A stretch of DNA of 64,000 nucleotides from Hyperoodon ampullatus (lineage: Eukaryota > Chordata > Mammalia > Artiodactyla > Ziphiidae): NCBI GenBank assembly GCA_949752795.1, contig OX457060.1:103924949-103988948 (forward strand), written 5' to 3'. Positions 10,785 to 22,700 of this stretch are shown in pieces. The position numbers and the translations under genes are program-made. Positions within the stretch are counted from its first letter, which is position 1; the number at the start of each line of letters is the position of its first letter. The notes below the pieces were generated by a model that saw only the letters and a program-made list of their open reading frames with translations, was not told the origin of the DNA and made no database searches.

Positions 10785-13700
10785 GTAAGAATTCATGAAA
10801 AGTGGTAAGTTAGCATACTTAGACATACAGTTACAGATGGAATGTTTGCAACTTGAGTCTGTGTTCCCTTGTGTTTCTTTTTAAAGTTAATGATTGTGTT
10901 TATCACCTTCCACATGTACCCACTGAAGCATTTCAGGAGGAATTACCTTCAAAGGAAAGTGGGCTTGTTAGGGAGACATTATTTGCCAAAACCAATGTGC
11001 TCTGACCAAACTATAATTCAACTATACCTAATTATCACAAATAGTATGAACCTCATGGTGTGTAACTACTTTCTCCCAACCAGGATTTTGTAGTGTTGGG
11101 TGAGGGGAAGGCACCTCAAGTGTGTGTGTGTGCATGTGTGTGTGTGTGTGACTACATTGTTATCACTATGTTTCATTAATTCTCTCCATTGGCATTTTAA
11201 ACCAAGCTTTAGAAAACAGAGCCTCTAATTCAGAGCTTGGTACATAATAGGTACTCAGTAAATGCTTAATAAAGGATCATTACAGTACTGTGTTCCCTGA
11301 GAATACTTTTAATTTATTCCGTAAACTGTTGGGAATTTTCCTCAGCCCACTGTAAATCATCAATAGTCTCTGTGGTTGGAATTTATACATTTAGTGTATA
11401 AATTTTTCCAATTTAGTCTAGAATAAAATAATCACAAAGACCGCTAAATATCATACAGAAATATGGAGCCCCTAGATCTGATCTTGAGTCCCCTAATTTT
11501 CCTAGAGAAAGGGGTTCTTTAACATGTTCTGTGGGTAGCAGGAATATAAATAGTGCCTCTTCGAATTAGGGTGAAGAATTCAAGTTTGATAACCTTCAGG
11601 GTTATCTCAGATTTTTTTCCCTGAGATGAACTGTATAACCAAAAGAAAATGAGGGAGAAAACATACGCAAAGTACCTCCTTTACCTCTGCCTTAGTTCCT
11701 GGAACCATGAGACTAGATGAGCCATAACAAGCAGGAACCATTTGTCTGTAGTTAGAGAACTTGTCCAAGACAGTAATAACTTGTGTTTTCTGGAATTGCC
11801 CTTTGATCCTCTTATCTCCACCTACTCTAATAGCTTCAAAGGGAATTTTTCCCAAGGTACCCGAAGATTCATTTTTAACACTCTCCAAGATTGAATCAAA
11901 ATGTTTGTCTTAGTTTTGTTGCCTGTTGTGGAAAAGCAATTAAGACAAAAATATTTTTTTTCACACAATATAACAGTGCACTCATATTGTGTAGGAAACA
12001 GATAAACACACACACACATACACAAATTTCTTTTTATTATGGAAATTGTAAATATATCCCAAAGTAGGGAGAAGAATATAATAAATCCCAATATACCTAC
12101 TTTCCCTTTCAATGATTATCAACAATCTGCCATTCTTGTTCTGCCTATTCTCTACCCCACCCACTGTAATTTTTGTTTTGTTTTGCTGGAACATTTTAAG
12201 GCAAGCCTGCATGCTCAAGATTTCATTTGATTATATTACCCATAAATACTTGAGCATGTATATCTAACACTGTAAATATGTTCTCATAGCTTAGCCTCTG
12301 AGTAGCAAATGGGGAGTGAGACAGAAGCCATATGGAGGGGAGGGAAAAGAATAAAGAAAATAAACTCATTTATGTGCTTCTTCTCCTCCACTCATTCTGA
12401 CAGTTGTGTTATTGACAGAAGAGAAAGAGATGACGGAGAGAGTAAGGAAGAAATGGGAGAAATAAAAGAAGAAAAAAACCCATTTGTTATTGCTTCTCAC
12501 TTTCTATCCTGCTCCAGACACTCCCTGCCCACAGCCCTCATACCCTAGTCCACACTCGCAGTCACCACCTTATTGCTTGTCTCCCCACTGTCCCTAATAT
12601 AATCCTTTCACCATTACATCATCTCCTTTTGAACCAATTCATCATTGTTTATATCCTGGCTTTTGTTCTGTAGATGACAACACTGATGTCTGAATTGCTT
12701 AGTGGGAGATCTCATCTTATAAACTAGTAGCTAAGTGTTGTGTAGGTTTATATGTGAGAGGAGGAAGGAATGAGGACTTTAATTGTGTCCTGGATGAAAG
12801 TTATGTTCTGTACTTGAGGTTGATTTTGTGTAGAAACACTGGTTTCTCATGAGGAGTTCTTATGCTATTAATGCTGCATATTGGATGTATTATGGCTTAA
12901 GAAGGCTTTTGTGAACTAGCCTGGGAACCTTACCATCAGAAATCATTTCTAACATTTTTCTCCTTTTGCTGAAGTGCTTTCCTTAGTCCAAATTACTGAT
13001 TTACAGAAAAATTCTTGGTACATAACCAATTTATAAGTAAGGTATTACATGTACATAAGATGCTAAAAGGTAAATGTCCACCTTAATTCAATTCAAATTA
13101 TATTACTGTTATTCAGCAGTGAATCTGGTGTGTGTACTCAGCATGATGTGAGATGTATCAAATGGGTATCTAACCATCATGGAAAAATTAAAAGATTTAC
13201 ATAAAGGGGCATATATAGTCATATTTAACATCTTCAGTGGAGGCTGTTTTCAGTTTAGAAGCCTTTGAAACATGATTTAATTGATCACTATTGCTTTAAG
13301 CCTAAGCATCTTATGGCTTAATGTTATTAGTCATCTACTCCTGGTATATATTTTACTGTAGAAAAAATGCTATAATGTGGAAATGACAGTTATATGTAAT
13401 TTATTGCATCTTTAATATAAAAACACATTTTAAAATCGTTTTAACTTTATAGTAAAATTTAGATTTGCTAAGATATATTTTTTCTTTTCTTTTTTTTCTA
13501 GGAATATTTTTATCCAAAATATTTAGGTAAGTTCAAAGGACCTCAATCATATAATCTTAGAAATGGAAGAAAACTTAAATATGATGAAGTCCAACCCTCC
13601 ACTCATATATATTCCATCCAGTACAATTTCATTAGCCTCGGGAGTAAGATCTGTCTCATTCTATATGCAAATTTTCTGTTCTTTTATTTAAAGTCATGTA

Positions 13701-16700
13701 GATGAATTTGGAATGGTTGTTTTAATTACTGTGTGACATTTTGAATTTTAGTCTTTTTCATTTTTTTGTCTTTCTCATAAGGAGTCACTGAGCTGATGCA
13801 AAGTTATATTTAGGTAACAGAATATTCTCTATAAGTACATGAGTCTTCATGGGTTATCTTTTTTTTAATTATATTTATTTTTTATTTTTTTTATTAGTTT
13901 CTGCTTTATAACAAAGTGAATCAGTCATACATATACATCTGTTCCCACATCCCTTCCCTCATGCATCTCCCTCCCTCCCACCCTCCCCATCCCACCCCTC
14001 CAGGCGGTCACAAAGCACCGAGCTGATTTCCCTGTGCTCTGCGGCTGCTTCCCACTATCTATCTACCTTATATTTGGTAGTGTATATATGTCCATGCCTC
14101 TCTTTCGCTTTGTCACAGCTTACCCTTCCCCCTCCCCATATCCTCAAGTCCATTCTCAAGTAGGTCTGTGTCTTTATTCCCGTTTTACCCCGAGGTTCTT
14201 CATGACATTTTTTTTTAAATTCCGTATATATGTGTTAGCATACAGTATTTGTCTTTCTCTTTCTGACTTACTTCACTCTGTATGACAGACTCTGGGTCTA
14301 TCCACCTCATTACAAATAGCTCAGTTTCGTTCCTTTTTATGGCCGAGTAATATTCCATTGTATATATGTGCCACATCTTCTTTATCCATTCATCCGATGA
14401 TGGACACTTAGGTTGTTTCCATCTCCGGGCTATTGTGAATAGAGCTGCAATGAACATTTTGGTACATGTCTCTTTTTGAATTATGGTTTTCTCAGGGTAT
14501 ATGCCTAGTAGTGGGATTGCTGGGTCATATGGTAGTTCTATTTGTAGTTTTTTAAGGAACCTCCATACCGTTCTCCATAGTGGCTGTACCAATTCACATT
14601 CCCACCAGCAGTGCAAGAGTGTTCCCTTTTCTCCACACCCTCTCCAGCATTTATTGTTTCTAGATTTCTTGATGATGGCCATTCTGACTGGTGTGAGATG
14701 ATATCTCATTGTAGTTTTGATTTGCATTTCTCTAATGATTAATGATGTTGAGCATTCTTTCATGTGTTTGTTGGCAGTCTGTATATCTTCTTTGGAGAAA
14801 TGCCTATTTAAGTCTTCTGCCCATTTTTGGATTGGGTTGTTTGGTTTTTTGCTATTGAGCTGCATGAGCTGTTTATAAATTTTGGAGATTAATCCTTTGT
14901 CAGTTGCTTCATTTGCAAATATTTTCTCCCATTCTGAGGGTTGTCTTTTGGTCTTGTTTATGGTTTCCTTTGCTGTGCAAAAGCGTTGAAGTTTCATTAA
15001 GTCCCATTGGTTTATCTTTGTTTTTATTTCCATTTCTCTAGGAGGTGGGTCCAAAAGGATGTTGCTGTGATTTATGTCATAGAGTGTTCTGCCTATGTTT
15101 TCCTCTAGGAGTTTGATAGTTTCTGGCCTTACATTTAGGTCTTTAATCCATTTTGAGCTTATTTTTGTGTATGGTGTTAGGGAATGATCTAATCTCATAC
15201 TTTTACATGTCCCTGTCCAGTTTTCCCAGCACCACTTATTGAAGAGGCTGTCCTTTCTCCACTGTACATTCCTGCCTCCTTTATCAAAGATAAGTTGACC
15301 ATATGTGCGTGGGTTTATCTCTGGGCTTTCTATCCTGTTCCATTGATCTATCTTTCTGTTTTTGTGCCAGTACCACACTGTCTTGATTACTGTAGCTTTG
15401 TAGTATAGTCTGAAGTCAGGGAGCCTGATTGCTCCAGCTCCATTTTTCGTTCTCAAGATTACTTTGGCTATTCGGGGTCTTTTCTTTTTCCAAACAAATT
15501 TTGAAATTTTTTGTTCTAGTTCTGTGAAAAATGCCAGTGGTAGTTTGATAGGGATTGCATTGAATCTGTAGATTGCTTTGGGTAGTAGAGTCATTTTCAC
15601 AATATTGATTCTTCCAATCCAGAAGCATGGTATATCTCTCCATCTATTTGTATCATCTTTAATTTCTTTCATCAGTGTCTTATAATTTTCTGCATACAGG
15701 TCTTTTGTCTCCTTAGGTAGGTTTATTCCTAGATATTTTATTCTTTTTGTTGCAATGGTAAATGGGAGTGTTTTCTTGATTTCATTTTCAGATTTTTCAT
15801 CATTAGTGTACAGGAATTCCAGAGATTTCTGTGCATTAATTTTGTATCCTGCTACTTTACCAAATTCATTGATTAGCTCTAGTAGTTTTTCGGTAGCATC
15901 TTTAGGATTCTCTATGTATAGTATCATGTCATCTGCAAACAGTGACAGCTTTACTTCTTCTTTTCCAATTTGGATTCCTTTTATTTCCTTTTCTTCTCTG
16001 ATTGCTGTGGCTAAAACTTCCAAAACTAAGTTGAATAAGAGTGGTGAGAGTGGGCAGCCTTGTCTTGTTCCTGATCTTAGTGGAAATGGTTTCAGTTTTT
16101 CACCATTGAGGACAATGTTGGCTGTGTGTTTGTCATATATGGCCTTTATTATGTTGAGGAAAGTTCCCTCTATGCCTACTTTCTGCAGGGCTTTTATCAT
16201 AAATGGGTGCTGAATTTTGTCGAAAGCTTTCTCTGCATCTATTGAGATGATCATATGGTTTTTCTCCTTCAATTTGTTAATATGGTGTATCACATTGATT
16301 GATTTGCGTATATTGAAGAATCCTTGCATTCCTGGAATAAACCCCACTTGATCATGGTGTATGATCCTTTTAATGTGCTGTTGGATTCTGTTTGCTAGTA
16401 TTTTGTTGAGAATTTTGCATCTATGTTCATCAGTGATATTGGCCTGTAGTTTTCTTTCTTTGTGACATCCTTGCCTGGTTTTGGTATCAAGGTGATGGTG
16501 GCCTCGTAGAATGAGTTTGGGAGTGTTCCTTCCTCTGATATTGTTTGGAAGAGTTTGAGAAGGATGGGTGTTAGCTCTTCTCTAAATGTTTGATAGAATT
16601 CGCCTGTGAAGCCATCTGATCCTGGGCTTTTGTTTGTTGGAAGATTTTTAATCACAGTTTCAATTTCAGTGCTTGTGATTAGTCTATTCATATTTTCTAT

Positions 16701-19700
16701 TTCTTCCTGATTCAGTCTTGGCAGGTTGTGCATTTCTAAGAATTTGTCTATTTCTTCCAGGTTGTCCATTTTATTGGCATAGAGTTTCTTGTAGTAATCT
16801 CTCATGATCTTTTGTATTTCTGCAGTGTCAGTTGTTACTTCTCCTTTTTCATTTCTAATTCTATTGATTTGAGACTTCTCCCTTTTTTTCTTGATGAGTC
16901 TGGCTAATGGTTTGTCAATTTTGTTTATCTTCTCAAAGAACCAGCTTTTGGTTTCATTGATCTTTGCTATCGTTTCCTTCATTTCTTTTTCATTTATTTC
17001 TGATCTGATCTTTATGATTTCTTTCCTTCTGCTAACTTTGGGGTTTTTTTGTTCTTCTTTCTCTAATTGCTTTAGGTGCAGGGTCAGGTTGTTTACTCGA
17101 GATGTTTCCTGTTTCTTAAGGTGGGATTGTATTGCTATAAACTTCCCCCTTAGAACTGCTTTTGCTGCATCCCATAGGTTTTGGGTCGTCGTGTCTCCAT
17201 TGTCATTTGTTTCTAGGTATTTTTTTATTTCCTCTTTGATTTCTTCAGTGATGACTTCGTTATTGAGTAGTGTATTGTTTAGCCTCCATGTATTTGTATT
17301 TTTTACAGATCTTTTCCTGTAATTGATGTCTAGTCTCATAGCATTGTGGTCGGAAAAGATACTTGATACAATTTCAATTTTCTTAAATTTACCAAGGCTT
17401 GATTTGTGACCCAAGATATGATCTATCCTGGAGAATGTTCCATGAGCACTTGAGAAAAATATGTATTCTGTTGTTTTTGGATGGAATGTCCTATAAATAT
17501 CAATTAAGTCCATCTTCTTTAATGTATCATTTAAAGCTTGTGTTTCCTTATTTATTTTCATTTTGGATGATCTGTCCATTGGTGAAAGTGGGGTGTAAAA
17601 GTCCCCTACTATGAGTGTGTTACTGTCGATTTCCCCTTTTATGGCTCTTAGTATTTGCCTTATGTATTGAGGTGCTCCTATGTTGGGTGCATAAATATTT
17701 ACAATTGTTATATCTTCTTCTTGGATCGATCCCTTGAACATTATGTAGTGTCCTTCTTTGTCTCTTCTAATAGTCTTTATTTTAAAGTCTATTTTGTGTG
17801 ATATAAGAATTGCTACTCCAGCTTTCTTTTGATTTCCATTTGCATGCAATATCTTTTTCCATCCCCTTACTTTCAATCTGTATGTGTCTCTAGGTCTGAA
17901 GTGGGTCTCTTGTAGACAGCATATATATGCGTCTTGGTTTTGTATCCATTCAGCCAATCTGTGTCTTTTGGTGGGAGCATTTAGTCCATTTACATTTAAG
18001 GTAATTATTGATATGTATGTTCCTATTCCCATTTCCTTAATTGCTTTGGGTTCGTTATTGTAGGTATATTCCTTCTGTTGTGTTTCTTGCCTAGAGAAGT
18101 TCCTTTAGCATTTGTTGTAAAGCTGGTTTGGTGGTGCTGAACTCTCTCAGCTTTTGCTTGTCTGTAAAGGTTTTAATTTCTCCATCAAATCTGAATGAGA
18201 TCCTTGCTGGGTAGAGTAATCTTGGTTGCAGGTTTCTCTCCTTCATCACTTTAATTATGTCCTGCCACTCCCTTCTGGCTTGTAGAGTTTCTGCTGAGAG
18301 ATCAGCTGTTAACCTGATGGGGATTCCCTTGTGTGTTATTTGTTTTTTTTCCCTTGCTGCTTTTAATATGATTTCTTTGTGTTTAATTTTTGACAGTTTG
18401 ATTAATATGTGTCTTGGCGTATTTCTCCTTGGATTTATTCTGTATGGGACTCTCTGTGCCTCCTGGACTTGATTAACTATTTCTTTTCCCATATTAGGGA
18501 AGTTTTCAACTATAATCTCTTCAAATATTTTCTCAGTCCCTTTCTTTTTCTCTTCTTCTTCTGGAACCCCTATAATTCAAATGTTGGTGCGTTTAATGTT
18601 GTCCCAGAGGTCTCTGAGACTGTCCTCTGTTCTTTTCATTCTCTTTTCTTTATTTTGCTCTGCATCAGTTATTTCCACTATTTTATCTTCCACCTCACTT
18701 ATCTGTTCTTCTGCCTCAGTTATTCTGCTATTGATCCCATCTAGAGTATTTTTCATTTCATTTATTGTGTTTTTAATCGATGCTTGATTCATCTTTAGTT
18801 CTTCTAGGTCCTTGTTAACTGTTTCTTGCATTTTGTCTATTCTATTTCCAAGATTTTGGATCTTGGAAATAGAATCTTGGATTATCTTTACTATCATTAT
18901 TCTGAATTCTTTTTCAGGTAGACTGCCTATTACCTCTTCATTTGTTAGGTCTGGTAGGTTTTTATCTTGCTCCTTCACCTGCTGTGTGTTTTTCTGTCTT
19001 CTCATTTTGCTTATGTTACTGTGTTTGGGGTCTCCTTTTTGCAGGCTGCAGATTCGTAGTTCCCGTTGTTTTTGGTGTCTGTCCCCAGTGGCTAAGGTTG
19101 TTTCAGTAGGTTGTGTAGGCTTCCTGGTGGGAGGGACTAGTGCCTGTGTTTTGGTGTTTGAGGCTCGATCTTGTCTTTCTGGTGGACAGGTCCATGTCTG
19201 GTGGTGTGTTTTGGGGTGCCTGTGGCCTTATTATATTTTTAGGCAGCCTCTCTGCTAATGGGTGGGGTTGTGTTCCTGCCTTGCTAGTTGCTTGGCATAG
19301 GGTGACCAGCACTGTAGCTTGCTGGTCATTGACTGAAGCTGGGTGCTGGTGTTGAGATGGAGATCCCTGGGAGATTTTCGCTGCTTGATATTATGTGGAG
19401 CTGGGAGGTCTCTTGTGGACCCGTGTCCTCAAGTTGGCTCTCCCACTTCAGAGGCACAGCACTGACTCCTGGCTGCAGCACCAAGAGGCTTTCATCTATC
19501 CGGCTCAGAATAAAAGGGAGAAAAAGCTGAAAGAAAGAATTAGTAGAAGAAAGAAAGAGAGAGAGAAAGAAAGGAAGAAGGAAATAAAGGAAGGAAGGAA
19601 GGAAGAAAGAAAGAAAGGATGGACGGAGGGAGGAAGGACAGAAGGAAAGAAAGAAAGGAGGGAGGGAGGGAGGAAGGAAAGAGAAAGAGCGAATGGAAGA

Positions 19701-22700
19701 AGGGAGGGAGGGAGGGAGGAAGGAAAGAAAGAAAGAAAGAAAGAAAGACAGGAGGGAGGGAGGGAGGAAGGAAAGAAAAAGAAAGAGTGAAAGGAAGAAG
19801 GGAGGGAGGGAGGGAGGAAGGAAAGAAAGAGAGAAAGAAGGAAAGGAGGGGCGGAGGGAGGGAGGAAGGAAGGGAAGGTAGGAAAAAAGAAAGAGCAGGT
19901 AAAGTAAAATAGAATAAAGTATAAAATATAGTAGCGTTATTAAAATTAAAAAGTAATTATTGAAAAAAAAAACGGACAGATAGAACCCTGAGATATATGG
20001 TGGAAACAAAGCTATACAGAGAAAATCTCACACAGAAGCATACACATACACATTCAGAAAAAGAGAGCAGGGGGAAAAATCGAAAATCTTGCTCTCAAAG
20101 TCCACCTCCTCAATTGGAGGAAAAGGGGGAAAAGGGGGAAAAGTCTGAAATCTTGCTCTCAAAGTCCACCTCCTTAATTTGGGATAATTCGTTGTAAAAA
20201 GAGGAAAAGGGGGAAAAGCCTTAAATTTTGTCCTCAAAGTCCACTTCCTCAATTTGGGATGATTCGCTGTCCATTCATGCACTCCACAGATGCAGGGCAC
20301 ATCAAGTGGACCGTGGAGCTTTAATCCGCTGCCTCCGAGGCTGCACAGAGATTTCCCTGTCTCTTCTCTGCTCTCACAGCTCCCGGGTCTCAGCCTTGGA
20401 CCTGGCCCCGCCTCTGCGCGTAGGTCGCCGGAGGGCGTCCGTTTTTCGCTCAGACAGGACGGGTTTAAAGGAGCCGCTGATTCGGGGGCTCTGGCTCACT
20501 CAGGCAGAGGGGAGGGAGGGGCACGCAGTGTGGGGCGGGCCTGCAGCGGCAGAGGCCGGCGTGACGTTGCACCAGACCGAGGCGCTCCGTGCGCTTTCCC
20601 GGGAAAGCCGTCCCTGGGTCCCGGGACCCCAGCAGTGGCGGGGTGGACAGTTACCTGCGCTCGCACACAGGCCTTGTGGCGGCGGCAGCAGTAGCCCCAC
20701 CGTCCCACGCCGGTCTCCGGGGTCCGCGCCTTTAGCCGCGGCTCGCGCCCGTCTCTGGTGCTTCTTTAAGCAGCTCTCTTAATGCCCTCTCCTCGCACAC
20801 CAGGAAACAAAAGGGAAGAAAAAGTCTCTTGCCTCTTCGGCAGCTCCAGACTTTTCCCCCGGATTCCCTCCGGCCTAGCCGTGGTGCACTAACCCCTTCA
20901 GGCTCTCTTCCTGCCGCCAGCCCCAGTCCTCTCCCTGCGCTCCGACTGAAACCCGATACCCGAGCCTCAGCTCCCAGCCCCGCCCGCCCCGGTGGCCGAG
21001 CAGACAAGCCTGTCGGGCTGTTGTGTGCCTGAGGGCACCGATCCTCTGTGCCGGAATCTCTCCGCTTTGCCCTCCACACCCCTGTTGCTGTGCTCTCCTC
21101 CGCTACTCCGAAGCTTTCCCCCTCCGCCACCTGCAGTCTCCGCCCGCGAAGGGGCTTGTAGTGTGTGGAAACCTTTCCTCCTTCACGGCTGCCTCCCACT
21201 GGTGCAGGTCCCGTCCCTATCCTTTTGTCTCTGTTTATTCTTTTTTCTTTTGTCCTACCCAGGCATGTGGGGAGTTTCTTGCCTTTTGGGGGGTCTGAGG
21301 TCTTCTGTCAGCGTTCAGTAGGTGTTCTGTAGGAGTTGTTCCACGTGTAGATGAATTTCTGATGTATCTGTGGGGAGGAACGTGATCTCCGCGTCTTACT
21401 CTTCCGCCATCTTCCTTTCTGCTCCATGGGTTATCTTTTAATGAAAGGAAAGATCTCTACACTCTCCAGAGCTTGTGACATAATTATCATTTAAATATTG
21501 ATGAAATTATTAACAACTTCCCACTTTGCAACACCATTTCCTCATTTCCTACAATATCCCATCCATGTTTTGCCTTTGGATACAAAAGCAAAAGGAGTGA
21601 GATAGCATTTCCATATCTAAAGAGATTAGATGATTTCAACTAAATGTCAATTAAAAGGCTACAGTTTGTTTTAAATAAATATAAAAATATTTTATTAATA
21701 TTTTTTGGAGACTTGTCAGCATTTCCAAAGAATGAAAGTGGACTAGCATTTGTACATGTCTTTCTGATGATATTCTCTATAGGTCCAGCCCACAGAGGTT
21801 TGCTCTCCCTCCTCCTTTGAGCTCAGAATAGTCCCCATCTGTGCATCTTTCTACCCCACTCTCATGCCAGCCAACGTGAGACTCCAAGTCCTGCAAAACT
21901 GAAAAGTAAATCTTCCTTGAAAAAAAAAGTAGGAATGTACTCTGATATACAGTAATAACTATACAGTTTAGTGTTGTTAATATAATTTAGCAAATAACTA
22001 TTTCTATTAAACTCTCATTTCTCTTGAAATTTTAGGGTTTAATTATAGTTTACAGTATTACACTTTGTTTTTGTTTTACTTCTGAATACCCATGCAGAGA
22101 TCCCAGAGACCACCTGTAGATAGGGGACTATATATACCTTTCCCCCTTTCCTAGGGAGCCTTACATTGAATTGATGGTATGTACTTACATTTACCCTTCA
22201 GGACAATTAACAAGATAAGAGCCCAACATCATTGGGAGAAGACCCTTTCTGAACCAAGTGCTCTTTTTCATAGTTCCTGAAGTGGTTTCTCTTCCCTTTT
22301 TTGAGTGTCCACAATGGTGTGAATCTTATTTTTGTGGCAAATCCGGAGTAAAGGAGACTCAGCTATAATACACTGCCTCTCATTTCACCCTCTCATCAAC
22401 TGCAGGACATTGGTTCAATGGTATCTCTCTTTAGAACTCCATAGCATGACCCTTTTCTGTTCTTGGGCTGCTGGGTGTTTTCCAGTTGACTTATTATAAT
22501 TTCTTTTTATTAATTCCCATCGAACATTTATCTCCTGCAAGATCTTAAAATTATTTAACCTCTATGAGTTATAGTTTTCCAATTTGTCAAATGGATAGTA
22601 ACAATTTACCTAATAAGTTTCTAGCAAGAAATAAAATGAGGTAATATTTTCAAAGCACTTAGTAAAATATGTCATGCTAGTTCTCTTTATTTTTTTCCCC

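Larger units (their letters stand above)
10785..13501 (+). other. PROS1: PROS1 intron 2
   Basis: Holds a GT-rich microsatellite (about 11120-11150), an old antisense L1 3'UTR fragment (about 12025-12260) and otherwise sequence I cannot name. The acceptor is preceded by a strong pyrimidine run ending in 'tttttttctag'. Confidence 0.85.
13863..21424 (-). mobile_element. Full-length L1 retrotransposon, antisense to PROS1
   Basis: About 7.56 kb reading leftward. The 5' end at 21424 starts 'gagcagaaaggaagatggcg', with the YY1-type motif typical of L1 5' ends. A GC-rich 5'UTR with tandem repeats spans about 19006-21424, ORF1 18091-19005, ORF2 14215-18032, and the 3'UTR and A-tail 13863-14214. A perfect 15-bp target duplication flanks it. 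It encodes an RNA-binding protein and an endonuclease/reverse transcriptase, but carries a nonsense codon in ORF1, a frameshift in ORF2 and a replaced endonuclease residue, so it should not move on its own. Low damage suggests a fairly recent, lineage-specific insertion. Confidence 0.97.
19006..21424 (-). promoter_or_regulatory. L1 5'UTR with internal promoter region
   Basis: About 2.4 kb upstream of ORF1. Three zones follow from the 5' end: a CpG- and GC-rich part (about 20330-21424) starting with the YY1-type 'aagatggcgg'; a short-period tandem repeat (20083-20290); and a purine-rich array (19508-19900). In L1s the first few hundred bases drive sense transcription and may also drive antisense transcripts, which here would run in the PROS1 direction. 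Promoter activity is inferred. Confidence 0.75.

Noticed and set aside
14483..17614. Several + strand open frames of 70-150 codons
   Set aside because: They are antisense shadows of L1 ORF2 without family-like wording.
19326..20009. 227-codon minus-strand frame rich in Ser, Phe, Leu and Pro, and Lys/Glu/Gly/Arg-rich + strand frames over the same place
   Set aside because: Translation of the purine/pyrimidine repeat in the L1 5'UTR; low complexity on every frame.
20083..20290. CRISPR-like spaced repeat
   Set aside because: Three imperfect adjacent copies inside an L1 5'UTR of a mammal. No spacers, no cas genes, wrong kind of genome.
20330..21200. CpG island as promoter of an unknown host gene
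   Set aside because: The segment is bounded by the L1 5' end and target duplication, so it is part of the retrotransposon.
20228..21321. Overlapping GC-rich frames of 90-184 codons on both strands
   Set aside because: High G+C lowers stop frequency. They lie wholly in the L1 5'UTR and show no recognisable protein.
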